Origin: Bradyrhizobium sp. Ash2021
Lineage (GTDB): Bacteria; Pseudomonadota; Alphaproteobacteria; Rhizobiales; Xanthobacteraceae
DNA length: 64,000 nt
NCBI RefSeq assembly: GCF_031202265.1
Contig: NZ_CP100604.1
Location: 5,810,501 to 5,874,500, forward strand
Direction of reading: 5' to 3'
Shown here: piece by piece, positions 26,242 to 34,902 of the stretch
How positions within the stretch are numbered: the stretch's first letter is position 1
How the letters are laid out: every line of letters begins with the position of its first letter
Notes under the pieces: model-generated
The model's input: the letters and a program-made list of their open reading frames with translations, nothing else
What the model was told of the DNA's origin: nothing
The model's database searches: none
Position numbers and translations under genes: made by a program

Positions 26242-27468
26242 TCAGACGATCCCCTGCTTCTTCAGCGCATCGACCTTCGCATCGTCATACCCGATCGTCG
26301 CCAGCACATCCTTCGTGTTGGCGCCGAGCAGCGGCGGCGCGCGGTAGTCCTTCACCGGGGTGCCGGAGAATGTCAGGGGATTGCGGATCAGCGACAGCGC
26401 ATGTTCGAAGGGATGGTCGACCTTGATCTCCATGCCGCGCGCGCGGACGTGCGGGTCGGCGAACACCTGCGCGAAATCGTTGATCGGTCCGCAGGGAACG
26501 CCGGCCTTCTCCAGTTCGTCCAGCCAGTAAGCCACGGGCTTTTTCAGGAACAGGCCGGCGAACAGCGCCATGATCTCCTTGCCGTGAACGACGCGATCGT
26601 TGTTCTTGACGAACCGCGGATCAGTCGCAAGTTCCGGGCTGCCGAGCACCGCGCAGGTGCGCGCGTACTGGCCGTCGTTACCGACGACCAGCATCAATTC
26701 GCCGTCGGTGCAGCGGAAAACGCCCGCGGGCATGCCGCCATTGCCCCAGGTGCCGCGCCGCGGCGGCGTCTTGCCGTTGACGAGATAGATTTGCGCCCAA
26801 TGCGACAGCGAGGCGATCACGGTGTCGAACAGGCAGACGTCGACATGTTGCCCCTCGCCGCCATTGGCGTCGCGATGATACAGCGCGGAGAGAATCCCGA
26901 TCGAAGAGTTCATGCCGGTCATGTAGTCGACGATGGAGGGGCCGACCTTCATGGGACCTGCGCCCGGCTCGCCGTCGAGATGGCCGGTGACGCTCATCAG
27001 CCCGCCCATCGCCTGCAGAATCGCGTCGTAGCCGGCGCGCGGCGCATAGGGCCCGGTCTGGCCGAAGCCGGTCACCGAGCAATAGATGATGCCGGGATTG
27101 ATGGCCTTGATCGTGTCGTAGTCGAGCTTGTAGCGCTTGAGATCGCCGACCTTGTAATTCTCCATCATCACGTCGCAGGATTTTGCGAGCTCGCGGATGA
27201 TCGCCTGGCCTTCTTCCGTCGCGATATTGACGGTGACCGACTTCTTGTTGCGGTTGGCGCACAGATAGAACGAGTTGTTGTTCTTCTCCTTGCCCTCGGG
27301 GTCGACCAGATAAGGCGGGCCGAAGGCGCGCGCATCGTCGCCGCCGCCCGGCCGTTCGATCTTGATCACCTCGGCGCCGAGATCCCCCAGCATCTGCGCC
27401 GACAGCGGGCCCGCCAGCACGCGCGTCAGATCGAGAATTTTGATGCCTTGGAGTGGCAGAGCCGACAT
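26242..27468 (-). CDS. CaiB/BaiF-type CoA transferase
   Basis: The 408-residue protein is a class III CoA transferase: N-terminal I-L-D-L-T-R-V-L-A-G-P-L-S-A-Q-M-L-G-D, then I-E-R-P-G-G-G-D-D-A-R, S-V-T-G-F-G-Q-T-G-P-Y, and catalytic Asp in G-P-S-I-V-D-Y-M-T-G. Such enzymes move CoA between carboxylic acids through an Asp-CoA intermediate. GGAGGAA precedes ATG. It follows, on the same strand, no clear operon partner; the RidA-like gene is 94 bases downstream. Confidence 0.92.
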   Translation of the reverse strand: MSALPLQGIKILDLTRVLAGPLSAQMLGDLGAEVIKIERPGGGDDARAFGPPYLVDPEGKEKNNNSFYLCANRNKKSVTVNIATEEGQAIIRELAKSCDVMMENYKVGDLKRYKLDYDTIKAINPGIIYCSVTGFGQTGPYAPRAGYDAILQAMGGLMSVTGHLDGEPGAGPMKVGPSIVDYMTGMNSSIGILSALYHRDANGGEGQHVDVCLFDTVIASLSHWAQIYLVNGKTPPRRGTWGNGGMPAGVFRCTDGELMLVVGNDGQYARTCAVLGSPELATDPRFVKNNDRVVHGKEIMALFAGLFLKKPVAYWLDELEKAGVPCGPINDFAQVFADPHVRARGMEIKVDHPFEHALSLIRNPLTFSGTPVKDYRAPPLLGANTKDVLATIGYDDAKVDALKKQGIV

Positions 27469-27782
27469 GAAACGTTCCTCCGGAATTCTTGGCCAAGTCG
27501 TCCGGGATCAACCACCCGGCGCTTTTCGATGCCAGCGGATACACTATTTTCCGGTGCCGAGCCCTGCATTGGCGGCATACAGCTATCCGTCTCGCGGCTT
27601 GCGGGCGCACTGAGCCGAAGGGCTGCCATCGGTTGGAAGGATGAACGGGGCGTAAAGGGAACTCGGCGCGGCGCCAGCCAAGGCCCCCTCAGCTACCCGG
27701 CGTCCGATATCCGCCGGTCAATCTCTAGTCTGGCGACGCCTCCTCCCGACCAAATCCTCGCTGCAATCGTGTAGCGAGCAGA
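27469..27782. other. Intergenic interval, 314 bases
   Basis: No gene recognised. It must hold the promoter of the CoA transferase gene on the minus strand. GC-rich throughout, with no strong hairpin. Confidence 0.4.
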
Positions 27783-28076
27783 CTAGCCCAGCGAGTTGAT
27801 GATTTCCCGGTAAGCCGCTTCGGGAAACGCCTTCAGCGTGCGCGTCCGGATGTTTCCCAGCATGCCCAGTTGCAGGTTGAAACGTGCCGCCACGGCATCG
27901 TCCGGAGCTTCGTAGATCGCGACCATGTCATAGTCGCCCATGGTCAGGTAGAACGATTTGAACTCGCCGCTCATATCCTTGAGAGCTTTCTTCGCAGCGT
28001 CCAGGCGACGTGGCGAGTCCTTCGCCTTCAGGATGCCTTGCTCGGTCCAATTTGCAAGCATGACGTAGGTGGTCAT
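27783..28076 (-). CDS. GYD-domain protein
   Basis: From ATG 28076 (GGAGAA upstream) the 97-residue protein begins M-T-T-Y-V-M-L-A-N-W-T-E-Q-G and has the namesake T-M-G-D-Y-D-M-V-A-I-Y-E-A-P, typical of the GYD family of small ferredoxin-like-fold proteins. Function unknown. It lies 33 bases downstream of the oxidase subunit IV gene and may be the last gene of that transcript. Confidence 0.85.
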   Translation of the reverse strand: MTTYVMLANWTEQGILKAKDSPRRLDAAKKALKDMSGEFKSFYLTMGDYDMVAIYEAPDDAVAARFNLQLGMLGNIRTRTLKAFPEAAYREIINSLG

Positions 28077-28109
28077 GGCCGTTCTCCTTCTGGTACGAGG
28101 CAATGGTGG

Positions 28110-28511
28110 CTAGGCCGTTGGCGCGAAGAATACGACCCGGAGGAGATGCGTGTAGTCGGATTCGAACACCATGATCGCCACAAACACCAACACCAATACC
28201 GGCGGCAGCAGGATCGCGTAGGCCAGGGCCAGCCGCTCCCAGGCCATGTGCATGAAGACGGCGACGATCAGACCGGCCTTCAACACCATGAACAGCAGGA
28301 TCAGCGACCATCGGAGATAGCCATGGAGGCCAAAATAGTCGACGAGATAGGAGCAGGTGCTGAGCACGAACAACCATCCCCAGACCACGAGATAAAGCTT
28401 GATCGGATGCTGCTGGCCCTTTGCGTGCGTGGTTCCTGATGCGAGTGCGTCATGCGCGTGAGCCTGCAGCGAGTGTTGCTGCGCTTCCAGATGTACCGCG
28501 ACGTTTGTCAT
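28110..28511 (-). CDS. Cytochrome c oxidase subunit IV-type protein
   Basis: The 133-residue protein has a polar, His-containing N-terminus and three hydrophobic segments (about 38-58, 68-90, 98-118), with V-L-K-A-G-L-I-V-A-V-F-M-H-M in the second. This matches prokaryotic subunit IV/CtaF-like proteins that accompany aa3-type oxidases. It directly follows the second subunit III gene. Confidence 0.85.
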   Translation of the reverse strand: MTNVAVHLEAQQHSLQAHAHDALASGTTHAKGQQHPIKLYLVVWGWLFVLSTCSYLVDYFGLHGYLRWSLILLFMVLKAGLIVAVFMHMAWERLALAYAILLPPVLVLVFVAIMVFESDYTHLLRVVFFAPTA

Positions 28512-28520
28512 GCTGCGACC

Positions 28521-29243
28521 TCACCAGAGATAAAAAAGCGCAAAGATGAACACCCACACGAGATCGACGAAGTGCCAGTACAGGCCGGTGATTTCGACGA
28601 TCTCGTAATGCCCTTTCCGGCTTGTGAAAAAACCGCGCCTTTCGACATCGAAGTCTCCCCGCAAAACCTTTCGCGCAATGGCGATCAGGAAAATCACGCC
28701 GATCGTCACGTGGGTGCCATGGAAGCCGGTGATCATGAAAAAGCTTGATCCAAACTGCGCCGCACCCCAGGGATTGCCCCAGGGCCGGACGCCCTCCATG
28801 ATCAGCTTGGTCCATTCGAACGCCTGCATCCCGACGAACGTCGCGCCGAATGCCGCCGTCGCCAGCATCAAGGCTGCAGTCTTGGCGCGATCACGGCGGT
28901 AACCGAAATTGACGGCCATCGCCATCGTCCCGCTGCTGCTGATCAGGATGAAGGTCATGATGGCGATCAGGATGAGCGGGATTTTCTTATCCCCGATCGT
29001 GAGGGCGAAGACCTCGCTGGGATTGGGCCACGGCACGGTCGTGGACATACGCGCCGTCATGTACGACAGCAAAAAACAGCTGAAGATGAAGGTGTCGCTG
29101 AGGAGGAAGATCCACATCATGGCCTTCCCCCAGGAAACATTCTTGAAGGCGCGCTGATCCGAGGACCAGTCGGCGGCGATGCCTCGCCAGCCCTCAGGCC
29201 GGGTGATCGATGTTCCGGTGTTTGTCAGCGCGGTCTCTGCCAT
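28521..29243 (-). CDS. coxP: Cytochrome c oxidase subunit III (CoxP-like)
   Basis: The 240-residue protein has seven hydrophobic segments and the subunit III features W-P-N-P-S near residue 74, E-W-T-K-L near 143, G-F-H-G-T-H-V-T-I-G near 172 and W-H-F-V-D-L-V-W-V-F near the end. Subunit III stabilises the catalytic core and its proton uptake. It is one of two subunit III-type genes in this cluster, an arrangement known for Bradyrhizobium coxMNOP. Confidence 0.88.
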   Translation of the reverse strand: MAETALTNTGTSITRPEGWRGIAADWSSDQRAFKNVSWGKAMMWIFLLSDTFIFSCFLLSYMTARMSTTVPWPNPSEVFALTIGDKKIPLILIAIMTFILISSSGTMAMAVNFGYRRDRAKTAALMLATAAFGATFVGMQAFEWTKLIMEGVRPWGNPWGAAQFGSSFFMITGFHGTHVTIGVIFLIAIARKVLRGDFDVERRGFFTSRKGHYEIVEITGLYWHFVDLVWVFIFALFYLW

Positions 29244-29259
29244 TGGGTCTCAGCCCTCC

Positions 29260-29964
29260 CTAGCTCAGCAACTGGCGACAGATGTCGACGAAATTGTCGG
29301 TCCAGCCCGTCAGCAGGCCGAGCAGTACCAGCCAGACCAACAGCAGGAAATGCCAGTAGATGGCGCAGAGTTCCACGCTCAGGCGCACCTGGGTTACCGC
29401 CACGCCGTGCCACACCTTGGCAGTCGTTCTTCCGAGGGCCACGAGACCGCCCATCAGATGCAAGCCGTGCACCGCCGTGATCAGGTAGAAGAACGAATTG
29501 GCTGGATTGGACGCGAGGAAATACCCCGCAGCACTGAGTTCGCGCCACGCCAGGAGCTGCCCGATCAGGAATGTAACGGCAGAGGCTCCGCCTGCGCACA
29601 GGCCGACGATGACGCCGTCGATGTCGCGCCGGCGCGCGGCCATGTGTGCCGCTTGCAGCGCCACACTGCTCAGGACCAGGACGGCCGTGTTGAACCACAG
29701 CAGCCGCGGCATCGGCAGCGCCCGCCAGTCCACCATGTTCATGCGCATGGAGTAAGCGCTGATGAACAGCGCGAACAACGAGCCGACGACCGCGAGAAAC
29801 ACGCCCAATCCGATTTTCGCCGGCGGCAGGAACGACGTGCTCTCCTCACGAAGATCGACGATCAGTCCTTCCTCCAGCCAGGGCTTGGCTGTCAGCCGTT
29901 GCTGTGAGAGCCACCATCCCGCAATCGCCGCTATTCCAGCCAAGAACAGGATGATGGCGCTCAT
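29260..29964 (-). CDS. coxO: Cytochrome c oxidase subunit III-like protein (CoxO-like)
   Basis: The 234-residue membrane protein has G-L-G-V-F-L-A-V-V-G-S-L-F-A-L-F, T-A-V-H-G-L-H-L-M-G-G near residue 172 and Y-W-H-F-L-L-L-V-W near 212, so it is a diverged subunit III. Its start overlaps the stop of the subunit I gene (ATGA at 29961-29964), implying coupled translation and near-equal amounts. Position between subunit I and the other subunit III fits CoxO. Confidence 0.82.
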   Translation of the reverse strand: MSAIILFLAGIAAIAGWWLSQQRLTAKPWLEEGLIVDLREESTSFLPPAKIGLGVFLAVVGSLFALFISAYSMRMNMVDWRALPMPRLLWFNTAVLVLSSVALQAAHMAARRRDIDGVIVGLCAGGASAVTFLIGQLLAWRELSAAGYFLASNPANSFFYLITAVHGLHLMGGLVALGRTTAKVWHGVAVTQVRLSVELCAIYWHFLLLVWLVLLGLLTGWTDNFVDICRQLLS

Positions 29965-31736
29965 GGATGGGACCCCTGCGCCGACAATCCGGCCGGCGGT
30001 TCATTTTGCGGCACGAAATCCCTGGCGACGCCGGGCACGCTGTAATCGTAGGCCCAGCGATAGACGATCGGGAGCTCCTTGCCCCAGTTGCCATGCCCCG
30101 GCGGGGTCTGCGGAGTTTGCCATTCCAGCGACGCCGCTCCCCAGGGATTGCCGCCGGCCTCTTTTCCCTTGAACAGGCTCCAGATCAGATTGAACAGGAA
30201 CACGAGCTGGGCGAAGCCGACAATCAAGGCCGCCACGCTCATGAACGCGTTGAGGTCATGGGCGGATGCCGGGATGAAGGACGTTTCGCCAATGTCGTGA
30301 TAGCGGCGGGGCATGCCCAACAGACCGAGATAGTGCATGGGGAAGAAGACCGCATAGGCCCCGAGGAAGGAGACCCAGAAGTGGAATCGTCCAAGCGCCT
30401 CATTGAGCATCCGTCCGGTGACTTTCGGATACCAATGATAGATTCCGCCGAACACGGCCATGATCGGCGCAATACCCATCACCATATGGAAGTGGGCGAC
30501 AACGAACATCGTGTCGGACAACGGAACGTCCACGACCACGTTGCCGAGAAACAGCCCGGTCAGGCCACCGTTGACGAAGGTGATGATGAACGCCAGCGCG
30601 AACAGCATCGGGACGGTGAGATGAATGTCGCCGCGCCACAGGGTCAGCACCCAGTTGTAAACCTTGATGGCGGTCGGGATGGCGATGATCAGCGTCGTGG
30701 TGGCGAAGAAGAATCCGAAATACGGATGCATGCCGCTCACATACATGTGGTGCGCCCATACGACGAAGCTGAGCGCGCCGATTGCCACGATGGCCCAGAC
30801 CATCATGCGATAGCCGAAGATGTTCTTTCGCGCGTGGACGCTGATCAGATCGGAAATGATGCCGAAGGCCGGCAACGCGACGATGTAGACTTCGGGATGG
30901 CCGAAGAACCAGAACAGGTGCTGGAACAGGATCGGACTGCCGCCGCCATATTTCGTCAGCGTGCCCATCTCGACCAGCGTGGGCATGAAGAAGCTGGTTC
31001 CCAGGAGGCGGTCGAGCAGCAGCATCACCGAGGCGACGAACAGCGCCGGGAAGGCCAGCAGCGCCATGACGGTGGCCGTGAAAATACCCCACACCGTCAA
31101 CGGCAAGCGCATCAACGTCATGCCGCGCGTGCGCGCCTGCAGCACCGTCACCACATAATTGAGCCCGCCCATCGTAAAACCGATGATGAACAGGATCAGG
31201 GAAGCCAGCATGAAGATGATGCCCCAATCCTGCCCGGGGGTGCCGGAGAGAATCGCCTGGGGCGGGTACAGCGTCCAGCCGGCGCCGGTGGGCCCGCCGG
31301 GCACGAAGAAGGTCGCGGCCAGCACCACGACCGCAAGCAGGTAGACCCAGTAGCTCAGCATGTTCACATAGGGGAACACCATGTCCCGGGCGCCGACCAT
31401 CAGCGGGATGAGGTAGTTGCCGAAGCCGCCGAGGAACAACGCCGTGAGCAGGTAGATCACCATGATCATGCCGTGCATGGTGATGAACTGCAGGTATTGG
31501 TTGGCATCAATGAAGGAAAAGGTGCCGGGAAATCCCAGTTGCAGCCGCATCAGCCATGACAGCACCAGCGCGACCATTCCAATGGACATCGCCGTGATCG
31601 AATACTGGATGGCGATAACCTTGGCGTCCTGCGAAAAGACGTACCTCGTCCACCAGCTTCTCGGATGATAGAGCTCGACCTCACCCACTTCAGCCGGCGG
31701 GACGCCTGCAACGGTGTCAAACGGGACATCGACCAT
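29961..31736 (-). CDS. coxN: Cytochrome c oxidase subunit I (CoxN-like)
   Basis: The 591-residue haem-copper oxidase subunit I has about 12 membrane helices. Visible landmarks: M-H-G-M-I-M-V (low-spin haem His), W-F-F-G-H-P-E-V-Y-I (CuB His and cross-linked Tyr), W-A-H-H-M-Y-V-S-G-M (two CuB His), V-A-H-F-H-M-V-M-G (haem a3 and haem a His). G-A-R-D-M-V-F-P and Y-V-N-M-L-S-Y-W resemble D-channel elements, so it is an A-type oxidase. GGGAGGG precedes ATG. Confidence 0.94.
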   Translation of the reverse strand: MVDVPFDTVAGVPPAEVGEVELYHPRSWWTRYVFSQDAKVIAIQYSITAMSIGMVALVLSWLMRLQLGFPGTFSFIDANQYLQFITMHGMIMVIYLLTALFLGGFGNYLIPLMVGARDMVFPYVNMLSYWVYLLAVVVLAATFFVPGGPTGAGWTLYPPQAILSGTPGQDWGIIFMLASLILFIIGFTMGGLNYVVTVLQARTRGMTLMRLPLTVWGIFTATVMALLAFPALFVASVMLLLDRLLGTSFFMPTLVEMGTLTKYGGGSPILFQHLFWFFGHPEVYIVALPAFGIISDLISVHARKNIFGYRMMVWAIVAIGALSFVVWAHHMYVSGMHPYFGFFFATTTLIIAIPTAIKVYNWVLTLWRGDIHLTVPMLFALAFIITFVNGGLTGLFLGNVVVDVPLSDTMFVVAHFHMVMGIAPIMAVFGGIYHWYPKVTGRMLNEALGRFHFWVSFLGAYAVFFPMHYLGLLGMPRRYHDIGETSFIPASAHDLNAFMSVAALIVGFAQLVFLFNLIWSLFKGKEAGGNPWGAASLEWQTPQTPPGHGNWGKELPIVYRWAYDYSVPGVARDFVPQNEPPAGLSAQGSHP

Positions 31737-31810
31737 TGGAATACCCTCCCTGGTCTTCTGTTCAACGACGAGTTCGCCTCACGATGGACGGCGCCTCCTC
31801 GTCGGTATTT

Positions 31811-32644
31811 TCATTCACTGCCTGTCCTGTAGGCCGCTTTCGCGACGTCGCGCTGTCCCGAAAGTTCGGCGAACGTGTGCTGCTTCTCCAGCCAGGCGTG
31901 ATATTCCTTCTCTTCCTCGACGACGACCTTGCTTCGCATCTGCGCATGCGCGGCGCCGCAGAGTTCCGCGCAGAGAACATCGAATGTTCCGGTGCGGGTG
32001 GGCGTGAACCAGTAATACGTGACTGAGCCCGGTATCATGTCCATCTTGGCCCGAAACTCGGGCACATAGAAATCATGCAGGACATCAATTGAGCGGAGCA
32101 ACACCTTCACCGGTTTTCCAATCGGCAGGTGCAAATCGTCGTTTTGAATGACGACGTCGTCTTTTCCGGCGGGATCGTCGGGATTCAACCCCATGGGATT
32201 GTCGGAACTGACATTGCGGGCATCGGAAGTCCCGAGCCGGCCGTCCTTTCCGGGAAGCCGATAGCTCCACATCCACTGCTGTCCCATGACCTCGACCTCG
32301 GTCGCATCGGCCGGAACGGTGACGAACTGGTGCCAGACAACCAGCCCGGGTGCCAGCATGGCTGCGACGCCGATCGCAGTCCCGATGCTGAGCCACCATT
32401 CGAGCTTCTTGTTTTCGGGGTTGTAGGCTGCCCGCCTTCCCTCCGTGTGACGAAAGCGGAAGACACAATAGGCCATGAACACGACGACCGCGGAGAAAAC
32501 GGCCCCGGTGATCCAGAAGGTCAGGGTGATGGTGTCGTCGATGTAGCCCCAGTTCGAGGCAAGCGGTGTCCACCACCATGGGCTGAAAATGTGAAACAGC
32601 ACCGAGGCGACCGCAACCAGCAGCAGTATGATCGCTACAGCCAT
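31811..32644 (-). CDS. coxM: Cytochrome c oxidase subunit II (CoxM-like)
   Basis: The 277-residue protein has two membrane helices (about 2-20 and 42-64, with another hydrophobic stretch at 86-104) and a periplasmic cupredoxin domain. The CuA site is complete: His190 (V-L-H-D-F-Y-V-P-E-F), Cys225-x3-Cys229 (C-A-E-L-C-G-A-A-H-A-Q-M), His233 and Met236, with bridging Glu227. An unusual insert of about 35 residues (G-K-D-G-R-L-G-T-S-D ...) sits before the CuA half. No haem c motif, so electrons should come from a separate cytochrome c. Confidence 0.93.
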   Translation of the reverse strand: MAVAIILLLVAVASVLFHIFSPWWWTPLASNWGYIDDTITLTFWITGAVFSAVVVFMAYCVFRFRHTEGRRAAYNPENKKLEWWLSIGTAIGVAAMLAPGLVVWHQFVTVPADATEVEVMGQQWMWSYRLPGKDGRLGTSDARNVSSDNPMGLNPDDPAGKDDVVIQNDDLHLPIGKPVKVLLRSIDVLHDFYVPEFRAKMDMIPGSVTYYWFTPTRTGTFDVLCAELCGAAHAQMRSKVVVEEEKEYHAWLEKQHTFAELSGQRDVAKAAYRTGSE

Positions 32645-33200
32645 CCCTCATTCATCCTTGCCACTAAAGGCTGCGGATACGAATCAAAGGGCGAAGCTCA
32701 CGTCTGTCGCGATGGCGGATTTCAGGTTTGCCGTCGCCGTGCCTCTTGCCTCGCCCATTCAACCGGTCGCGACGTCAAAAGATGACACAGAACACGGCGT
32801 CACGACCGCTCATCTCGTCGGAGCTGGGGGCGTTCAGTGTTTTTAACATGGTACCCGTCGAGCCCGGCGTCAATAGAGGAGTATGCCTCGCCTTTGTCCG
32901 GTGTGTGTTGGCCCGAATGCAACGCAAGCCGGAGAACACCCGTCGGCACCACCATTCGATGACGCAATGCAGCAAATCGATTTGTGCAGATGCACAATTC
33001 ACCCAACCGCGAGCGCTATCTTGCTTCTATCGCATATCGCGCTAACTTCAGTGTACCGGTCGCGACAGTGTCGTCCGGCAAAGCTCTTTCTCGTTGAACC
33101 TGATTTGCCGGGCTCGATCGCGATTTTCGCGCACGAGGCGGATGCGCGCGTTTTGAGGGCGCTCCGTTCCCCTGCGATCACAAGCAAGGAGACCGGAGCC
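32645..33200. other. Divergent promoter region, 556 bases
   Basis: This region separates the minus-strand oxidase operon from the plus-strand DUF2189 gene. A continuous plus-strand frame extends upstream of 33201 but lacks a ribosome-binding site and codes nothing recognisable. I could not assign regulator sites; none matches a clear FNR-type TTGAT-N4-ATCAA. Confidence 0.4.
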
Positions 33201-34097
33201 ATGACCACAGTATTCGCAAGACCCAAACTGCAGGTGTTCGGCGTCTCCACCGCCTTTGTCGTTCGCAAAATCGGCCTTTCCGACTTGAGGGACGCGCTGC
33301 GCCTGGGCTGGGAAGACTTCAAGGCCATACCAACTCACGCCGTTGTCCTGTGCGTGATTTATCCCGTTCTCGGTCTTGTTCTGTTCAGACTGGTTGTTGG
33401 TTATTCGGTGCTGCCGCTGCTGTTTCCGCTGGCCGCCGGTTTCACGCTGATCGGTCCTTTTGCCGCGCTCGGCCTCTACGAGCTCAGCCGCCGCCGCGAG
33501 CGTGGCGAGGAACCCGCTGCGTGGGATGCGATGCAGGTGCTGCGCGCACCGTCTTTCGGCGCCATGCTCGAACTCGGCATACTCCTGCTGGTTCTGTTCG
33601 GGACCTGGATCGCCGCCGCGGACGCGATCTACATTGCAACCTTCGGCCACGCTCCGGCTGCAACCATCCCTGACTTCGCAACGCGTGTATTGACCACGCC
33701 GGAGGGATGGTCGCTCATCATCGTCGGCTGCGGCGTCGGCTTCCTGTTCGCCGTCGTGGCCCTGTGCGTCAGTGTCGTGTCGTTTCCGTTGATGCTCGAC
33801 CGGCATGCGACCGCAATCGACGCAATCCGGACGTCGCTGCGGGCCGTGAGGGAGAATCCATTTCCGATGGCCGTATGGGGCCTGATTGTTGCGGTGCTGC
33901 TGGCGATCGGTTCGATACCGGCCTTCGTCGGTCTCGCTGTCGTTCTTCCCGTGCTCGGTCATGCCACCTGGCATCTCTATCGGAAGCTGGTGGAACCCGA
34001 CCCGAATCCCCCGGAAGAACAACCCCGCCCGCCGATAGGTCACCGCTATGCGGCAGATTTCCCGGCCTCCCTTTTCCCGTGGAGCCGCGAGCGCTAG
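33201..34097 (+). CDS. DUF2189 membrane protein
   Basis: From ATG 33201 (AAGGAGACCGGAGCC upstream) the 298-residue protein has a short cytoplasmic start with V-R-K-I-G-L-S-D-L-R-D-A-L-R-L-G-W-E-D-F, then about six hydrophobic segments and L-Y-E-L-S-R-R-R-E-R-G-E between helices 2 and 3. This fits DUF2189, inner-membrane proteins often located near cytochrome oxidase genes. Its divergent position next to the cox cluster suggests a link, but function is unknown. Confidence 0.8.
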   Translation: MTTVFARPKLQVFGVSTAFVVRKIGLSDLRDALRLGWEDFKAIPTHAVVLCVIYPVLGLVLFRLVVGYSVLPLLFPLAAGFTLIGPFAALGLYELSRRRERGEEPAAWDAMQVLRAPSFGAMLELGILLLVLFGTWIAAADAIYIATFGHAPAATIPDFATRVLTTPEGWSLIIVGCGVGFLFAVVALCVSVVSFPLMLDRHATAIDAIRTSLRAVRENPFPMAVWGLIVAVLLAIGSIPAFVGLAVVLPVLGHATWHLYRKLVEPDPNPPEEQPRPPIGHRYAADFPASLFPWSRER

Positions 34098-34198
34098 CTG
34101 GGGCGGTGAAATGGGAAGACCGGGATCGCGCGACCGATGATTCTCGTCGGGGTGCCATGCTTCGGTCCCCTTGCTCGTGATCAGGAGAGTTCCTGATT

Positions 34199-34804
34199 TT
34201 ACTGCGCCAGCACGCAGCAGATCTTCAGTGCGTCGCTTGCGACCGCATCCACGCTCTTCGCATAGCCGCTGCGAATCCACACTTTCGCGATCTGCAGCAC
34301 CGCACCGACCACGCCGGCGCGGACCAGCTCCCCCCTCTTCAGCCTCGCGCCTGCGTTGGGCGCAAGCGTTCGCGACAACAACTCGCCGAACTCGCGAAGC
34401 AACGCCGCTCCGACCTCATCGACGGCCGGTCCTACCCGGGAGATCTCCAGCACGAACAGCCGGGCGCCCGCAGGGTCGTCCTTCAGGACCTGAAAATAGG
34501 TCCGCAGCACCGCGTGGCAACGCTCGTCAGCAACCCCGGTGTGTTCCGCCCGAATTCGGTCGAGACAATCGATCAGGCGATGCGAAACAGTCTCGAAGGC
34601 GGCAATCAGCAGCGCTTCGCTGCTTTCGAACGACTCGTAGAAGTAACGCTCGGTGAGTTCCGCTGCCTCGCACACCGCCTTCACGGTCGCGTTGCGATAG
34701 CCGACCGCGCCATAAACGCGGATCGCCGCTTCGATCAGCCGCTCCCGCCGTGCCAACCGCCGCTCCTCGGCGGAATGCCCTCCGTACTGCCGTGCCGTCG
34801 CCAT
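34199..34804 (-). CDS. TetR-family regulator
   Basis: From ATG 34804 the 201-residue protein has E-R-L-I-E-A-A-I-R-V-Y-G, G-Y-R-N-A-T-V-K-A-V-C and L-T-E-R-Y-F-Y-E-S-F-E-S as helix-turn-helix region. The ligand domain is unremarkable. ATG 34816 is an alternative start. It is divergent from the monooxygenase region and has a palindrome just upstream. Confidence 0.88.
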   Translation of the reverse strand: MATARQYGGHSAEERRLARRERLIEAAIRVYGAVGYRNATVKAVCEAAELTERYFYESFESSEALLIAAFETVSHRLIDCLDRIRAEHTGVADERCHAVLRTYFQVLKDDPAGARLFVLEISRVGPAVDEVGAALLREFGELLSRTLAPNAGARLKRGELVRAGVVGAVLQIAKVWIRSGYAKSVDAVASDALKICCVLAQ

Positions 34805-34836
34805 GATCTTGCCCATTCCCCTACTTGACAAGCCGC

Positions 34837-34863
34837 ATTGTCAGATGATTTAATTCCGACAAT
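34837..34863. promoter_or_regulatory. Candidate TetR operator
   Basis: ATTGTC (34837-34842) and GACAAT (34858-34863) are inverted arms separated by 15 bases, 33 bases upstream of the TetR start and ahead of the plus-strand genes. It is a plausible shared operator. Confidence 0.55.
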
Positions 34864-34902
34864 AGCGCATGTCAGAAGAAGAGAACAGACCCACACATGC
34901 AC

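Noticed and set aside
26164..27774. Plus-strand frame of 536 codons opposite the CoA transferase gene
   Set aside because: Antisense shadow; no ribosome-binding site or domain.
29967..31559. Plus-strand open frame of 530 codons opposite the oxidase subunit I gene
   Set aside because: Composition (runs of H, D, E, R, Q) is the antisense signature of a membrane protein gene; subunit I motifs on the minus strand are unmistakable.
33048..34280. Minus-strand frame of 410 codons opposite the DUF2189 gene
   Set aside because: Antisense of a membrane protein; charged low-complexity text and no start signal.
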